From: Cordilura impudica
Lineage: Eukaryota > Arthropoda > Insecta > Diptera > Scathophagidae
NCBI GenBank assembly: GCA_963682025.1
Contig: OY821519.1
Span: 252,948,116 to 253,012,115, forward strand
Direction: 5' to 3'
Length of the DNA: 64,000 bases
Part shown: positions 12,383 to 23,400 of the stretch, in pieces
Position numbering within the stretch: the first letter of the stretch is position 1
Layout of the letters: each line of letters starts with the position of its first letter
Translations under genes and position numbers: made by a program
The notes under the pieces: generated by a model
Told to the model about the DNA's origin: nothing
Seen by the model: the letters and a program-made list of their open reading frames with translations, nothing else
Database searches by the model: none

Positions 12383-12546
12383 ATTTATATGGACACACAG
12401 ACGGACAGACAGATGGACAGATGGACGAAGGGGTGGATGGACGGACATAACTAAATTGAATACAAAATGGGTTTAAGTCGAATATTTTTGGTAGTTACAA
12501 ACATCAGCACAAAGTCATTATAACCCAACTGCATAGTGGTATAATT

Positions 12547-13679
12547 CATAAAAACTGGAAGATAATGTTATTTTAGTTTTAGAGCTATTGTCAAAAAAGA
12601 TGGCATTTTCCTAAATTCGAAATCTTAATAAAGATTATCAAAATTATTCGCTACATCATCACTTATGAAGCCAATGACAACTATAACATATTTCTTGTGT
12701 TTCAATCTCTCTTGTTAACCTTAAAATTTTATGTTTATGATTCCCACATGTTTTCTTCAATTATAGCCTTGGAACATAATTTGAGGTTTTTCGCTTCCAG
12801 CCAACTCTGACTCTTGTGTGTGGTACTTCTGGATAATTTTAACACAAATTGCACTCTAATTACAAAATAAGTGGTCAGTTGAGATGTGAAATATACTGTG
12901 TGCGTATAAAATAATTAAATTAGCTTTAAAAGTCACCACCAAGTGTCATTGGATTGTCAATATCTTTCGAAATACACTTATCGTCATGAAAAGGTGTTTA
13001 TGAACATAAATATACATACTACACATAATTGTTGGTTGTTAGGACAAAACCATAATTTTGTTTAATTATCAGTACTTCTGACAAACAGCAAAATACGAAA
13101 GTGTGTTCGTTATCATGGTTACAAGAGTGTCTAACCATAAGGCAGATTTGTATGTTAAGGTGTAAGATTTTTGGTATTTTAATTAATTGTTGTTGAAATG
13201 TGAAATGTATTGGATTGTCGGCAAAAAAGGGTAAATGGGTAAAAACGTAGTGCAAAGCAATTAATATTTGTAGAATATATGACAACCATATAAATAAATT
13301 AGGCAATTAAAATCCTTTTAAACAGAAAGGAAATGAAGTAATTTTAAAGAAATTTTGGGATATCGCTATTTTCAATATTCAAAGAATAATAATTGCCTAT
13401 GTAGTTTGGCTAATATGTTCACTATTTTCAGAATATATCCCAATTCCAGATGAATATGCTTCCGCTTTACACGTACAGATTTTTCGCCAAGACCACCATA
13501 ATTTATATTGATATCTTTCCTTAAAATCTAATTTGTTCTTCAGTCTTCCTATCTGACCTTCTGATGCGTAACGTTGAATGATTAATAGTTAATTGCATAA
13601 TATTATGATTTATTCGTCTAGGTATTAATATCTTAGAGGTAGGAACATTTAAATAGCAAATACTGGTTTTCCTACCGTA
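12547..13679. other. Unannotated DNA between RepA and satellite array 3
   Basis: No recognisable coding sequence. The frame at 13019-13306 on the minus strand has no detectable motif and low-complexity hydrophobic content. The composition is somewhat less A/T-biased than in the satellites. It could be host intronic or intergenic DNA. Confidence 0.45.
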
Positions 13680-16262
13680 CTTCTTCTTTAAAAAAAGCTT
13701 TCTTAAAAAAGTACCACTACTTAAAAAAATTTGCTCTAAAAAAATAAAACTTTCTGGAAAAAAAAAATGAATTTGCTTAAAAAAAAAACATTTTCATAAA
13801 AAAGTAAACTTTCTTAAAAGCGTAAATTTTTTTTAAAGAGAAGTACTTGAAAAAAATATATTTTTATATTTTTAGAAAGTACCTTTTTATTCGAAAGTAC
13901 TTTTTATAGTACTTTATTACAAATTACCTTTTCTTAAGCATATTTTTCTTAAATAGTACATTTCCTTAAAAAAACTAATTTTGAAAAAGTACCTCTTCAA
14001 AAAAAATTTTGTTTTCTTAAAAAAGTACTTTTTCTTAAAGATGAAAATTTAAAAAAAAAATTACTATTAAAAAAATTTTTTTTTAATAAGTGCATTCTCA
14101 TAAAAAAGAACCTCTTCTTACATAAGTGCAATTTCTTAAAAAGGTACCATTTATTAAAAAAGTACCTTTTCTTAAAGCAATGTCTTAAAAAATATTTTTC
14201 TTTCTTTTATTACAAAAATACCTTTACTGAAAAATCCCTTACTTAAAAGGGCATCGTTCTTAAGAAAGTGCCTTTTATCAAAAAATACCTCATTCTCAAA
14301 AAGTATATTTTCTTAAAAAAGTATGTTTTCTTAAAAAAGTACTTTTTCTTAAAAAGTTGCCTTTTCTTAAGAAGTACCAATTCTTAAAAAGTACCTTTCC
14401 TTAAAAGCTGTATTTTCTTAAATACTAAATATTCCTAAAAAATACTTTTTCTTAAAACAAATGACTTTTCTTTAAAAAAAATACCTTTTCATAAAAAAAA
14501 TACTTTTTTTTTGAAATGTGCATTTCTAAAATAAGCACCGTCCTTCAAAAAATTACCTTTTTCTAAAACAGAGTCTATTCTTCATAAAATACCTTTTTAT
14601 TAAAAACTACCATTTTTCAAAAATTTCTGACAAAAGTACCCTCCTAAACAAAATTTTTTCTTAAAAAATATTTTTCTATTAAAAAGTACGTTTCTGAAAA
14701 AAGTACAATTTTTCAAAAATTTCCTTTTCTTAAAAAATACTTTCTCATAAAAAAAGTACCTTTTACTAAAAAGTAACTTTTCTTAAAAAAGTGAATTTTC
14801 TTAAAAAAAAAAGTTGCTTTCCTTGAAAAAAATTTCCTTTTCTTAAAAAAGTACATTTTGTTCTAAAAGTGCATATTTTTTAACAAAAATTTCCCATTTA
14901 TAAAAAATTAAATTATCTTAAAAGGTACCTTAACTTTTCGTAAAAAGTGCCTTTTATTTAAAAAAGTACCTTTTCTTAAGGAAATACCCCACCATATAGT
15001 CACCTTTTCCGAAAAAATGCTTTTCCATAAAATGGTTTTCTTAAAAAAGTAAAACTTGTTAAAAAGTACCTTACCCTAAGAAGTACCTGGTTTTTAAAAA
15101 GTACCATTTCTTAGAAAAGAACTATTTCTTAAAAATGTGCCTTTTCTTAAAAATTTTAATTTTTCTAAAGAAGGTATCATTTCTTAAAAATTTCCCTTTT
15201 CATAAAAAACTACTCTTTCCTTAATAAGTGCCATTTTTACAAAAGTATAAAGCATAAAAAAGACTTTTTCTTAAAAGCAACCTTTTCTAAAAAAAGTACC
15301 ATTTCTAAAAAAAAGTACGGTTTTCTAAAGAAGTACATTTCCTTAAATAATTACCTTTTTCGTAAAAAGGTACTTTCTCTTAAAAAAAAGTATCATTTCT
15401 AAAAAGGGTCTCATTCATTAAAAAAGTATATTTTTTTTAGAAGTGCTTTTCTACTAAATATACATATTCTTAAAAACGGATATTTTCTTAAAAAAGTGCC
15501 GGCTCAATACAAAAATGCCTTTATTAAAAAAAACTTTTTCTTAAAGAGCACATTGTCTTAAAAATGGGGTTTTTTTCTTTAAAAAGAAAAAAAAAATTTT
15601 TTTCGCAAAAGACACATTTTTCTTAAATAATACATCTTTTTAAAAAAGTGAGTTTTGTTTAACAATTAAATTTTCTTAAAAAAGTACTTTTTTAAAAATG
15701 GTACGTTTTTCAAAACAATTTCCTAAAACGAAAATTTTCTTAAAAAAGCATATTTTTGAAAAAGAAAGTTCAGTTTATAAATAATTATCTTTTCTTGAGA
15801 AAGGTACCTTTTTTCAAAAAGTATTTTTACTTTAAAAAGTAAATTTTATTTAAAAAGTGTCTATTCGTAAACAAGTACCATCCATCTCTTTAAAAAAGCG
15901 CCTTTTCTTAAAAAAGAATGTTCTTCCTAAAAAAGGACATATTCTTAAAAGAAAAATTTTAATTAGCTTTTCTTAACAAATATATTTTTCTTAAATTTTC
16001 TTCAAATAGCACATTTTCATTAAAAAAGTAACTTTTCTAAATAAAAGTAAATTTTCTTTAAAAGTATCTTTTCGTAAAAAGTACCTTTTTCTTACGAAAT
16101 TAAAAAAGTACCTTTTGTTTAGAAAAATATTTTCAAAAAATGTTAGTTTTCTTAAAAAACAATTTTTTCTTAAAAAAGTACTTTTCTTAAAAGAAGTAGC
16201 CTTTCTTAGAAAAGTATATTTGCTTACAGAAGTACCTCTTCGTAAAAAGTATGTTTTTAATT
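13680..16262 (+). repeat. Satellite array 3 (forward orientation)
   Basis: About 2.6 kb of degenerate tandem ttttcttaaaaaagtacc units, spacing mostly 16-20 bp, with many one-base indels and few runs of identical units. The frame at 16115-16354 (repeating KKxxFL patterns) arises from the unit length and is not evidence of a gene. No higher-order period is obvious by eye, in contrast to array 4. Confidence 0.9.
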
Positions 16263-17904
16263 TTTCAACAAGCCACTTAGGTGCCTTAGAACTAACTTAT
16301 ATCTTTATATTTTCAAAATTAATTAAAAATTTATTGAAAAGCTTTGACTCTTAAATTAATTAAAAAATCAATATTCAAGTAAAAGAGAACCATTACTTAA
16401 AACTTAACAAATTTTTCTATTGTTAAACAACACAAAAGGCATGTTAGATAATTTCAAGTAATTATTTACACTAAATGAAGCCAATCGAAAAGAAATGATG
16501 AACAAAAAAAAAATAATACCAAAAACTTTTGCCTTGAACAAACACACATAAATGAAAGAGAATTCAAACACTACACACAAACACAGTATCTATATGAAAA
16601 TAATCACACGTACACTCGCAGCGACAACACTTTCAACACTTTGAAAAACAATTTCTGTGCTTTATCTTAAACAAAAAGCAGAGAGCAAAAAAATCCAAGA
16701 TAAGGAAGAAAAAAAATATAAATACAACCAAAGCAGATATATAACTTTATATGTTTTTGTTGTTGTTTTTTTTTTTTTTTTTTTGTTAATATTATCTACA
16801 GACAATATAATTGAAATAGTTAAACAAAAACCGGAAGTGTTACCCATACAAATACATCCACTGGAAGTAGAACTTTCTTAATAATTTTTCAACCAAACCT
16901 AACAATGAGTGGGAAAAATATATTGTGAAATAAACACAATCCAGAAAACAACTTTTCGAAACGCGTTTGGAATTACAATAAATTTATAGTTAAGATCTTT
17001 TTTTGGTTCTATTATTGAATTTGTACAATACTATCACGCACACTTACAAACAGCTACGATGTAAATGAAACAAAAAAAAAAAAGTGAAACGAGCGAGTGA
17101 ACAATAAACAAAGCGGAAACCGCAGCTATATTACATTGATTACAAATGACATAAATAGCATTGGAGACAAACTACTGCAAATACACCATTTATTTTTTTT
17201 ATTTGCTAATTTTTAAAATTTAATTTGAAATTTTTACTGCGTGATTCTTAGGTTCAAAGAATTTGTATACAAAGAAATTTGGAGCACTGCCCGACCCAAC
17301 TCAAAATTCCAGAATACCCGTAAGTAGGTCAAATAATAAAATATTCTTATTTTTTACCACCTTCGACCCCGATCTATGATCTTGAACATCCTTTCGAAGC
17401 AAAGCCTAGCATTGATCTGATCTAGAGATATCTAAAATTTGTCTTTATTTGCTTATTTCTTATAAAATCCTATATCAAATTGGAAATGGTGTAAAAATAA
17501 AACAGTGTCAATAGTTATAAAAGTAGTAGTAACACTATTAAGCCTGTGTTTTGAGTTAAAAAAAATACTATAGTCGTAAAGAACAAATAACAGAAAAACA
17601 TTATTGACAACAACAACAATAGGCAGGCTGGGCAAAGCATTGACATCGGCATGAATCCCAAGTTACTCGTACTTTCAATAACCCAAAACAAAGTTTTAAA
17701 AGTACAAAAACTACCTTAAAACTTTAGGTAGGTTTTTTTTGTTTTCCCTGGTAGTAGTATTTTCCATTATTTGCTCCGGAGCATCTTTAGAAATTGATGC
17801 TTTTGCTCTCCATATTATGCTTGAACCCAGCAAACATTTTGGGAAGTGATCTCATAATGTTAAATATTTTATTCTCAAGAAATAAATTAAATTTCACAAT
17901 AAAC
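16263..17904. other. Unannotated A/T-rich DNA with CA-rich and poly-T tracts
   Basis: Contains caca-rich stretches near 16545-16615 and a T-run at 16764-16782. I see no coding region. The overlapping frames at 16657-16881 (plus) and 16662-16847 (minus) and the frame at 17453-17635 have no recognisable domain. A segment near 17829 begins cccagcaaacattttggg, resembling the terminus of the short element at 56327-56520, but I could not find a partner end. Confidence 0.45.
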
Positions 17905-18735
17905 TTAAATAGATTCAGATGCAGCGCCAGAGTTCAGAAAAAAACACACACTGAATAAAAAACTCGTACATATATGTAAACAAACATAAATTAGACCAAC
18001 ACACACATATTTTTATTTTCATACCAATTATGGTTGTTTTTAAATTTTCTTCGGTGCCCAACACAACCATGACTGTGTTCGTTTTAATATTTCGTTATTT
18101 ACACGAACATTTTTGTATCACATACTTTTTGTTTCAATCACACATAAAGCACACATTTTTGAGTGTTGCTTTATTTGAAGTTCATGTTCTGGTACGTGTA
18201 CTGAAAAAAAACACAGAACATGTACAATAAACAGGTTCGAGTTCAGTTATATTTTAAGTCGTGTTGTGGCTCGTGTAAACAGGTTCGAGTTCAGTTATAT
18301 TTTAAACACGACTTAAATATAACTGAACTCGAACCTGTTTATTGTACATGTTCTGTTTTTTCTCACTACACGAGCCACAACACGACTTAAAATATAACTG
18401 AACTCGAACCTGTTTATTGTACATGTTCTGTGTTTTTTTTCAGTACACGTACCAGAACATGAACTTCAAATAAAGCAACACTCAAAAATGTGTGCTTTAT
18501 GTGTGATTGAAACAAAAAGTATGTGATACAAAAATGTTCGTGTAAATAACGAAATATTAAAACGAACACAGTCATGGTTGTGTTGGGCACCGTAGAAAAT
18601 TTAGAAACGCACATAACTGACATGAAAATAAAGATATGTGTTGGCTGCTTTTGAACAGAACATTGTGTGTTTCATGTGTGTATTTTCTGAACCTTGTGCA
18701 GCGCTGATTTCATATTCAGATTTAGATTCAATCAT
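17905..18735. repeat. Foldback structure with 248-bp near-identical arms
   Basis: Positions 18030-18277 and 18367-18614 are inverted copies with no indel: paired coordinates sum to 36644 throughout, and only scattered mismatches are seen, at the outer edge. As a result the plus-strand frame at 18030-18230 and the minus-strand frame at 18414-18623 give the same 60-plus residue string. The inverted symmetry continues outward in diverged form (17905-18029 with 18615-18735, including gattcagatgcagcgcc against the reverse complement of gcagcgctgatttcatat). The 89-bp spacer holds a further inverted pair built from the same acaggttcgagttcagttat block. It could be a Foldback-type element, an inverted duplication or an assembly artefact. 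Confidence 0.85.
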
Positions 18736-18951
18736 TTCAAGTTTGTGGTACGAATTAAAACGAACACAGTCATGGTTGTGTTGGGCACCGTAGAAAATTT
18801 AGAAACGCACATAACTGACATGAAAATAAAGATATGTGTTGGCTGCTTTTGAACAGAACATTGTGTGTTTCATGTGTGTATTTTCTGAACCTTGTGCAGC
18901 GCTGATTTCATATTCAGATTTAGATTAAATCATTTCAAGTTTGTGGTACGA
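18556..18951 (+). repeat. 198-bp tandem duplication at the foldback edge
   Basis: Positions 18556-18753 are repeated at 18754-18951 with almost no differences (one visible: attcaatc against attaaatc). The unit covers the outer part of the right foldback arm, from attaaaacgaacacagtcat to gtttgtggtacga. It is recent or homogenised, since the two copies are much closer to each other than the outer arms of the foldback are. Confidence 0.9.
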
Positions 18952-19530
18952 ATCGTACAAATTGAAATTGAAATATTATTTTTTATTGTTTGACGAATAG
19001 AATTGAATTAAGTTAATTGGGCAGTCAGGTTCTACTTTTAGTTTAAATAATACAAATTGGTCGATCAGATTGATCCTTATTTACTTTTTATATGAAAAAA
19101 GTTTATTTAAATCAGCGAGGTGTGTATATTAACTTGGTAACAAATTTTCTATAATATTCTTAAAAGGTCCATAATTTCTATTACTCAATATGAAATTTTG
19201 CTGGACTTAATTCCATGACTACTTTGAAAATCTAAGACTGCAAACATTTGTTCTCGCTTTAGTTTGTCTAAGTTGACATACCTTAAGGGGTTTTTCCGTA
19301 AACTTTTGTTCTTGCATTTGTTAAGGTTTTTCTTTCTGGCTTCGTTGCGAATGGAAATGCCAACAAAGAAACAAGAAAGCGTAATTGAAGAAAAACTATT
19401 ATAAAATTGTTAACTTTACCTGTTAAATGCTTATACGTGTATAAATAAAATGAATTCTATCATTTTCTTCTTTAAATTTTGGGAGGAAAAATATTAAATG
19501 TTATATTTAGTATTACTTTTCCTAAAATTT
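18952..19530. other. Unannotated A/T-rich DNA
   Basis: About 0.58 kb between the foldback and satellite array 4. No coding sequence or repeat with a second copy in the window was recognised. Confidence 0.45.
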
Positions 19531-21412
19531 TGATGTGTTTGATTCGAATCTGAACCAAGCGAAAAATAATTTATTAGAAAAGAACCTTTTATCAAAAAAT
19601 AATTTTTTTAAAGTGCATTTCCTTAAAGAAAAGTACCTTCCTTCCAAAAATAACTCTTCTTTAAAAGTGCCATTTCTTTAAATGTACCTTCTCTTAAAAA
19701 AGTTACTTTTTATTACAAAAAAGTACATTTACTTATAAAAGGACATTATCGAAAAAAATTGAATTTTCTTAAATAAATAAATTTTCGTGGAAAAATTGCC
19801 TTTTCGGTAAAAAAAAGTAAATTTCTTTAAAGAGTACATTTTCTTCGAAAAATTCCCTTTTTATTAAAAGAGTTTGTTATCTTAGAAACACACGTTCTTA
19901 AAAACATAAATTTTCTTTAAAAAAATACTTTGTCTCAAAACATTATCTCATCTTAAACAGTACCTTTTCTTAAAAGGTACCTTTTCTTTAGAATGTATCT
20001 TTTCTTTAAAAAAAAAAGTACTTTATTCTTAAAATTAATATTTTCTTAAAAAAGTACTTTGTCTTAAAAAAGTACATTTCCTTAAAAAAGTACATTTTCT
20101 TGAAAAACTAAGTTTTCTCAACAAAAATATATGTTCTTAAAAACGTACATATTCTGAAAAAAGGATATCTTCTTAATAAAGTAAATTTTCTTAGAAAAAT
20201 TTACTTTTTGTTAACAAAAAGTGCATGAACTTTGAAAAGTACCTTTTCTTATAAAATATCTTTTCTTAAAAAGTTAATTTTCTTAAAAAGTACCTTTTTA
20301 AAACAAATTAGTTTTCTTAGCAAAATATAATTTTCTTAAAAACGTACCTTTTCTGAAAAAAGGACCTTTATTTAATAAAGTAAATTTTCTTAGAAAAAAT
20401 ACCTTTTTATTAAAATAAGATGCATTTAATTAAAAAAGTATCTTACCTTAGTACTTTACCTTGGTACTTTACCTTTACTTTACCAGAATTTTTGATGTGT
20501 TTGATTCGAATCTGAAGCAAGCGTGAAATAATTTATTAGAAAATAACTTTTTATTAAAAAATAATTTTTTTTAAGTCCACTTCTTTAAAGAAAAGTTCCT
20601 TCCTTACAAAAATAACTCTTCTTTAAAAGTACCATTTCTTTAAATATACCTTCTCTTAAAAAAGTAAATTTTTATTACAAACTACATTTACTTAAAAAAG
20701 GACATTATCGTAAAAAATTGCATTTTCTTAAATAAATAAATTTTCTTAGAAAAATTCCCTTTTTGGTAAAAAAAAAAGTAAATTTCTTTAAAAAGGTAAT
20801 TTTTTTTCGGAAAATTCCATTTTTATTAAAAGAGTTTGTTATCTTAGAAACACATTTTCTTAAAAAACGTAAATTTTTTTCAAAAAAAAGTATTTTATTT
20901 TAAAACAGTATTTCATCTTAAAAAAGTACCTTTTCTTAAAAGGTACCTTTTCTTTAGAATGTATCCGTTCCTTAAAAAAAAGTACTTTATTCTTAAAATA
21001 AATCTTTCCTTAAAAAAGTACTTTGTCTTAAAAAAGTACATTTCCTTAAAAAAGTACATTTTCTTGAAAAACTAAATTTTCTTAACAAAAATATATGTTC
21101 TTAAAAACGTACCTATTCTGAAAAAAGGATATCTTCTTAATAAAGTAAATTTTCTTGGAAAAATTCACTTTTTGTTAACAAAAAGTGCATGAACTTTGAA
21201 AAGTACCTTTTCTTAAAAAGTTAATTTTCTTAAAAAAGTACCTTTTTTCAAAAAAATAAATTTTCTTAACAAAAAAAATTTTTCTTAAAAACGTACCTTT
21301 TCTGAAAAAAGGAGCTTTATTTAATAAAGTAAATTTTCTTAGAAAAAAATATCTTTTTATTAAAATAAAATGCATTTAATTAAAAAAGTATCTTACCTTA
21401 GTACTGTACCTT
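19531..21412 (+). repeat. 962-bp segmental duplication within satellite array 4
   Basis: Both copies start with a non-satellite leader, tgatgtgtttgattcgaatc, at 19531 and 20493, followed by the same sequence of monomer variants and the same irregular spacings. Both end in agtatcttaccttagtact (near 20452 and 21400). The copies differ by scattered substitutions and small indels. Inclusion of the non-satellite leader shows the duplication captured flanking DNA as well as satellite. Confidence 0.85.
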
Positions 21413-21419
21413 AGAAAAT

Positions 21420-22500
21420 TTTTTTATGTTAAAAACGTGTCTTTTCTTAAAAAAGTCATTGTCTTAAAAAAGTACCTTACCTTAAACGAGTACATTTTCT
21501 TAAAAAAGTACATTTTCTTAAAAAGTTAAATTTTTAATAAAATAGTTCAAACAGTACCTTTCCTGCAAAATATAAATTTTCTTAAAAAAGTATTGTATCT
21601 TAAAAATGTATATTTTCTTAAAAAGTGTATTTTCTTAAAAAAAAGCGCGTTATCTTAAAAAAGTCGTTGTCTTAAAAAAGTACCTTGTCTTAAAAGAGTG
21701 CATTTTCTTAAAAAATTTAATTTTCTTAAAAAGTTCAATTTTTAATGAAGGAGTTCAAAAAGTACCTTTCATTCAAAATATAAATTTTCTTAAAAAAGTA
21801 CTGTATATTAAAAAAGTAAATTTTCTTAAGAAGTGTATTTTCTTAAAAAAAAGCGCGTTATCTTAAAAAAGTCGTTGTCCTAAAGAGTACCTTGTCTTAA
21901 AAGACTGCATTTTCTTAAAAAAGTACATTTTCTTAAAAAGTTCCATTATTAATAAAATAGTTCAAAAAGTACCTTTCCTGCAAAATGTAAATTTTCTTAA
22001 AAAAGTACTGTATCTAAAAAAAGTATATTTTCTTAAAAAGTGTATTTTCTTAAAAAAAAAGCGCCTTATCTTAAAAAAGTCATTGTCTTAAAAAAGTACC
22101 TTACCTTAAACGAGTACATTTTCTTAAAAAAGTACATTTTCTTAAAAAGTTAAATTTTTAATAAAACAGTTCAAACAGTAACTTTCCTACAAAATATAAA
22201 TTTTCTTAAAAAAGTACTGTATCTTAAAAAAGTATATTTTCTTAAAAAGTGTATTTTCTTTAAAAAAAAGCGCCTTGTCTTAAAAAAGTCATTGTCTTAA
22301 AAAAGTACCTTGTCTTAAAAGAGTGCATTTTCTTAAAAAAGTAAATTTTTTTAAAAAGTTCAATTTTTAATGAAGGAGTTTAAAAAGTACCTTTCATTCA
22401 AAATATAAATTTTCTTAAAAATTTACTGTATCTTAAAAAAGTAAATTTTCTTAAAAAGTGTATTTTCTTAAAAAAAGCGTCTTATCTTAAAAAAGTTCTT
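21420..22500 (+). repeat. 208-bp higher-order satellite repeat, five units
   Basis: A block containing tttaataaaatagttcaaa, ttcaaaatataaattttct and then agtgtattttctt followed by gcgc recurs. The gcg landmark falls at 21645, 21853, 22061, 22270 and 22477, giving periods of 208, 208, 209 and 207 bp. Units 1, 3 and 4 share acgagtac or cctgcaaaat variants, while 2 and 5 share aaggagtt and cattcaaaat, hinting at an alternating two-unit (about 416-bp) super-repeat. Identity between units is much higher than between adjacent 18-bp monomers. Confidence 0.88.
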
Positions 22501-23400
22501 TATCTTGAAAAAGAATTTTGTCTTAAAAAGTACATATTCTTAAAAGTTACTTTTTTTTAAAAAAAAGCTCATTAACTTAAAAAGTACATTTTCTTATAGA
22601 ATTAAATTTTCTTAAAAAATTACTTCTTCGAAAAGTTACTTGTCTAAAAAAGTACCTTTTCTTAAAAAGTAAATTTTTTAAGAAGAATCTTTTCTTACAA
22701 AATTTAATTATTTTAATAAGTCTCTTTCCTTAAAAAAGTAATTTATCTTAAAAAATACATTTTCTAAAAAAAGTAATTTTTCTGAAAAAAGTAGCTTCTA
22801 TCTTTTCTTAGAAAAGAACCCATTCTGAGAAAAATTTTCTTTTATTAAAAAAGTTCAAAATTGACTTCTCTTAAAAAGTTAAATTTTCTCTAAAAAGTGC
22901 TTTATCTTAAAAAAAAAAAGTACTTTTTTCTTAAAAAGAAATTTTTCTTCAAAAAGTAACACCTTTTAAAAAATTACCTTTTTTAAAAAAGGTCCTATTT
23001 CTTAGCTTTTCTTAAAAAGTACAATAGCTTTTCATCAAAAGGTACCTTTTCCTAAAAAAAATGCCATTTCTCAAAATCTTACTTTTTTTTATTGCATTTT
23101 CTTAAAATATATCTTTTCTTATAAAGAGTAACTATTTTTAAATAAATACATTTACAGAAAAAATACCTCTTCTTTAAAAGTTCCCTTCCTTAAACAAGTG
23201 CCGTTTCTCTAACAAGTGCCTTCTCTTCAAAAGAAGATTTTCTTTGACAAGTACCTTTTCTGAAAAAGTACCCTTTCTTAAAAAAGTATCTGTTTTCAAA
23301 AGTGTATTTTATTAAAAAAAAAAAAGTAAGTTTTCTTTAAAAATTTTCTTTTTCTTTAAAAAAAAGTACCTATTTTAAAAGCACCCTTCTTAAGGTATTT

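Larger units (their letters stand above)
10039..12546 (-). repeat. RepA copy 3, reverse orientation, split by a hAT element
   Basis: Segment 10039-10603 reads in reverse as the distal and middle parts of RepA (gaaaattatagtcggtctat, atggggactaggtcgaaaaa, tggatgtaatggatgtaata, tttaagtcgacctcatag, then accaatttcaacaactatgg). Segment 12383-12546 supplies the missing proximal part (acacagacggacagacag, ggtagttacaaacatcagca, tcattataacccaactgcat, agtggtataatt). The two parts become contiguous once the intervening hAT element is removed, which defines a nested insertion. Frames at 10102-10754 are not genes. Confidence 0.85.
19531..23400 (+). repeat. Satellite array 4, with higher-order structure
   Basis: The longest satellite array (3.9 kb), made of the same cttaaaaaagtacnttttn units. 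Unlike the other arrays it is organised: a 962-bp segment present twice, then five units of about 208 bp, then a tail of disordered monomers after about 22500. The frame at 21175-21375 (minus) with repeated FLRKGTF strings comes from the six-codon unit length. Confidence 0.92.

Noticed and set aside
16657..16881. Overlapping plus and minus frames around a poly-T run
   Set aside because: The poly-T tract encodes Phe or Lys runs by itself, and there is no domain or start context on either strand.
18030..18623. Two identical predicted proteins on opposite strands
   Set aside because: They are the two arms of the foldback read outward and inward. The same protein from both arms is a consequence of the inverted repeat, not evidence of paired genes.
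19531..23400. CRISPR-like array
   Set aside because: Repeats are 18-bp, degenerate and contiguous, without unique spacers, and the DNA is clearly eukaryotic.
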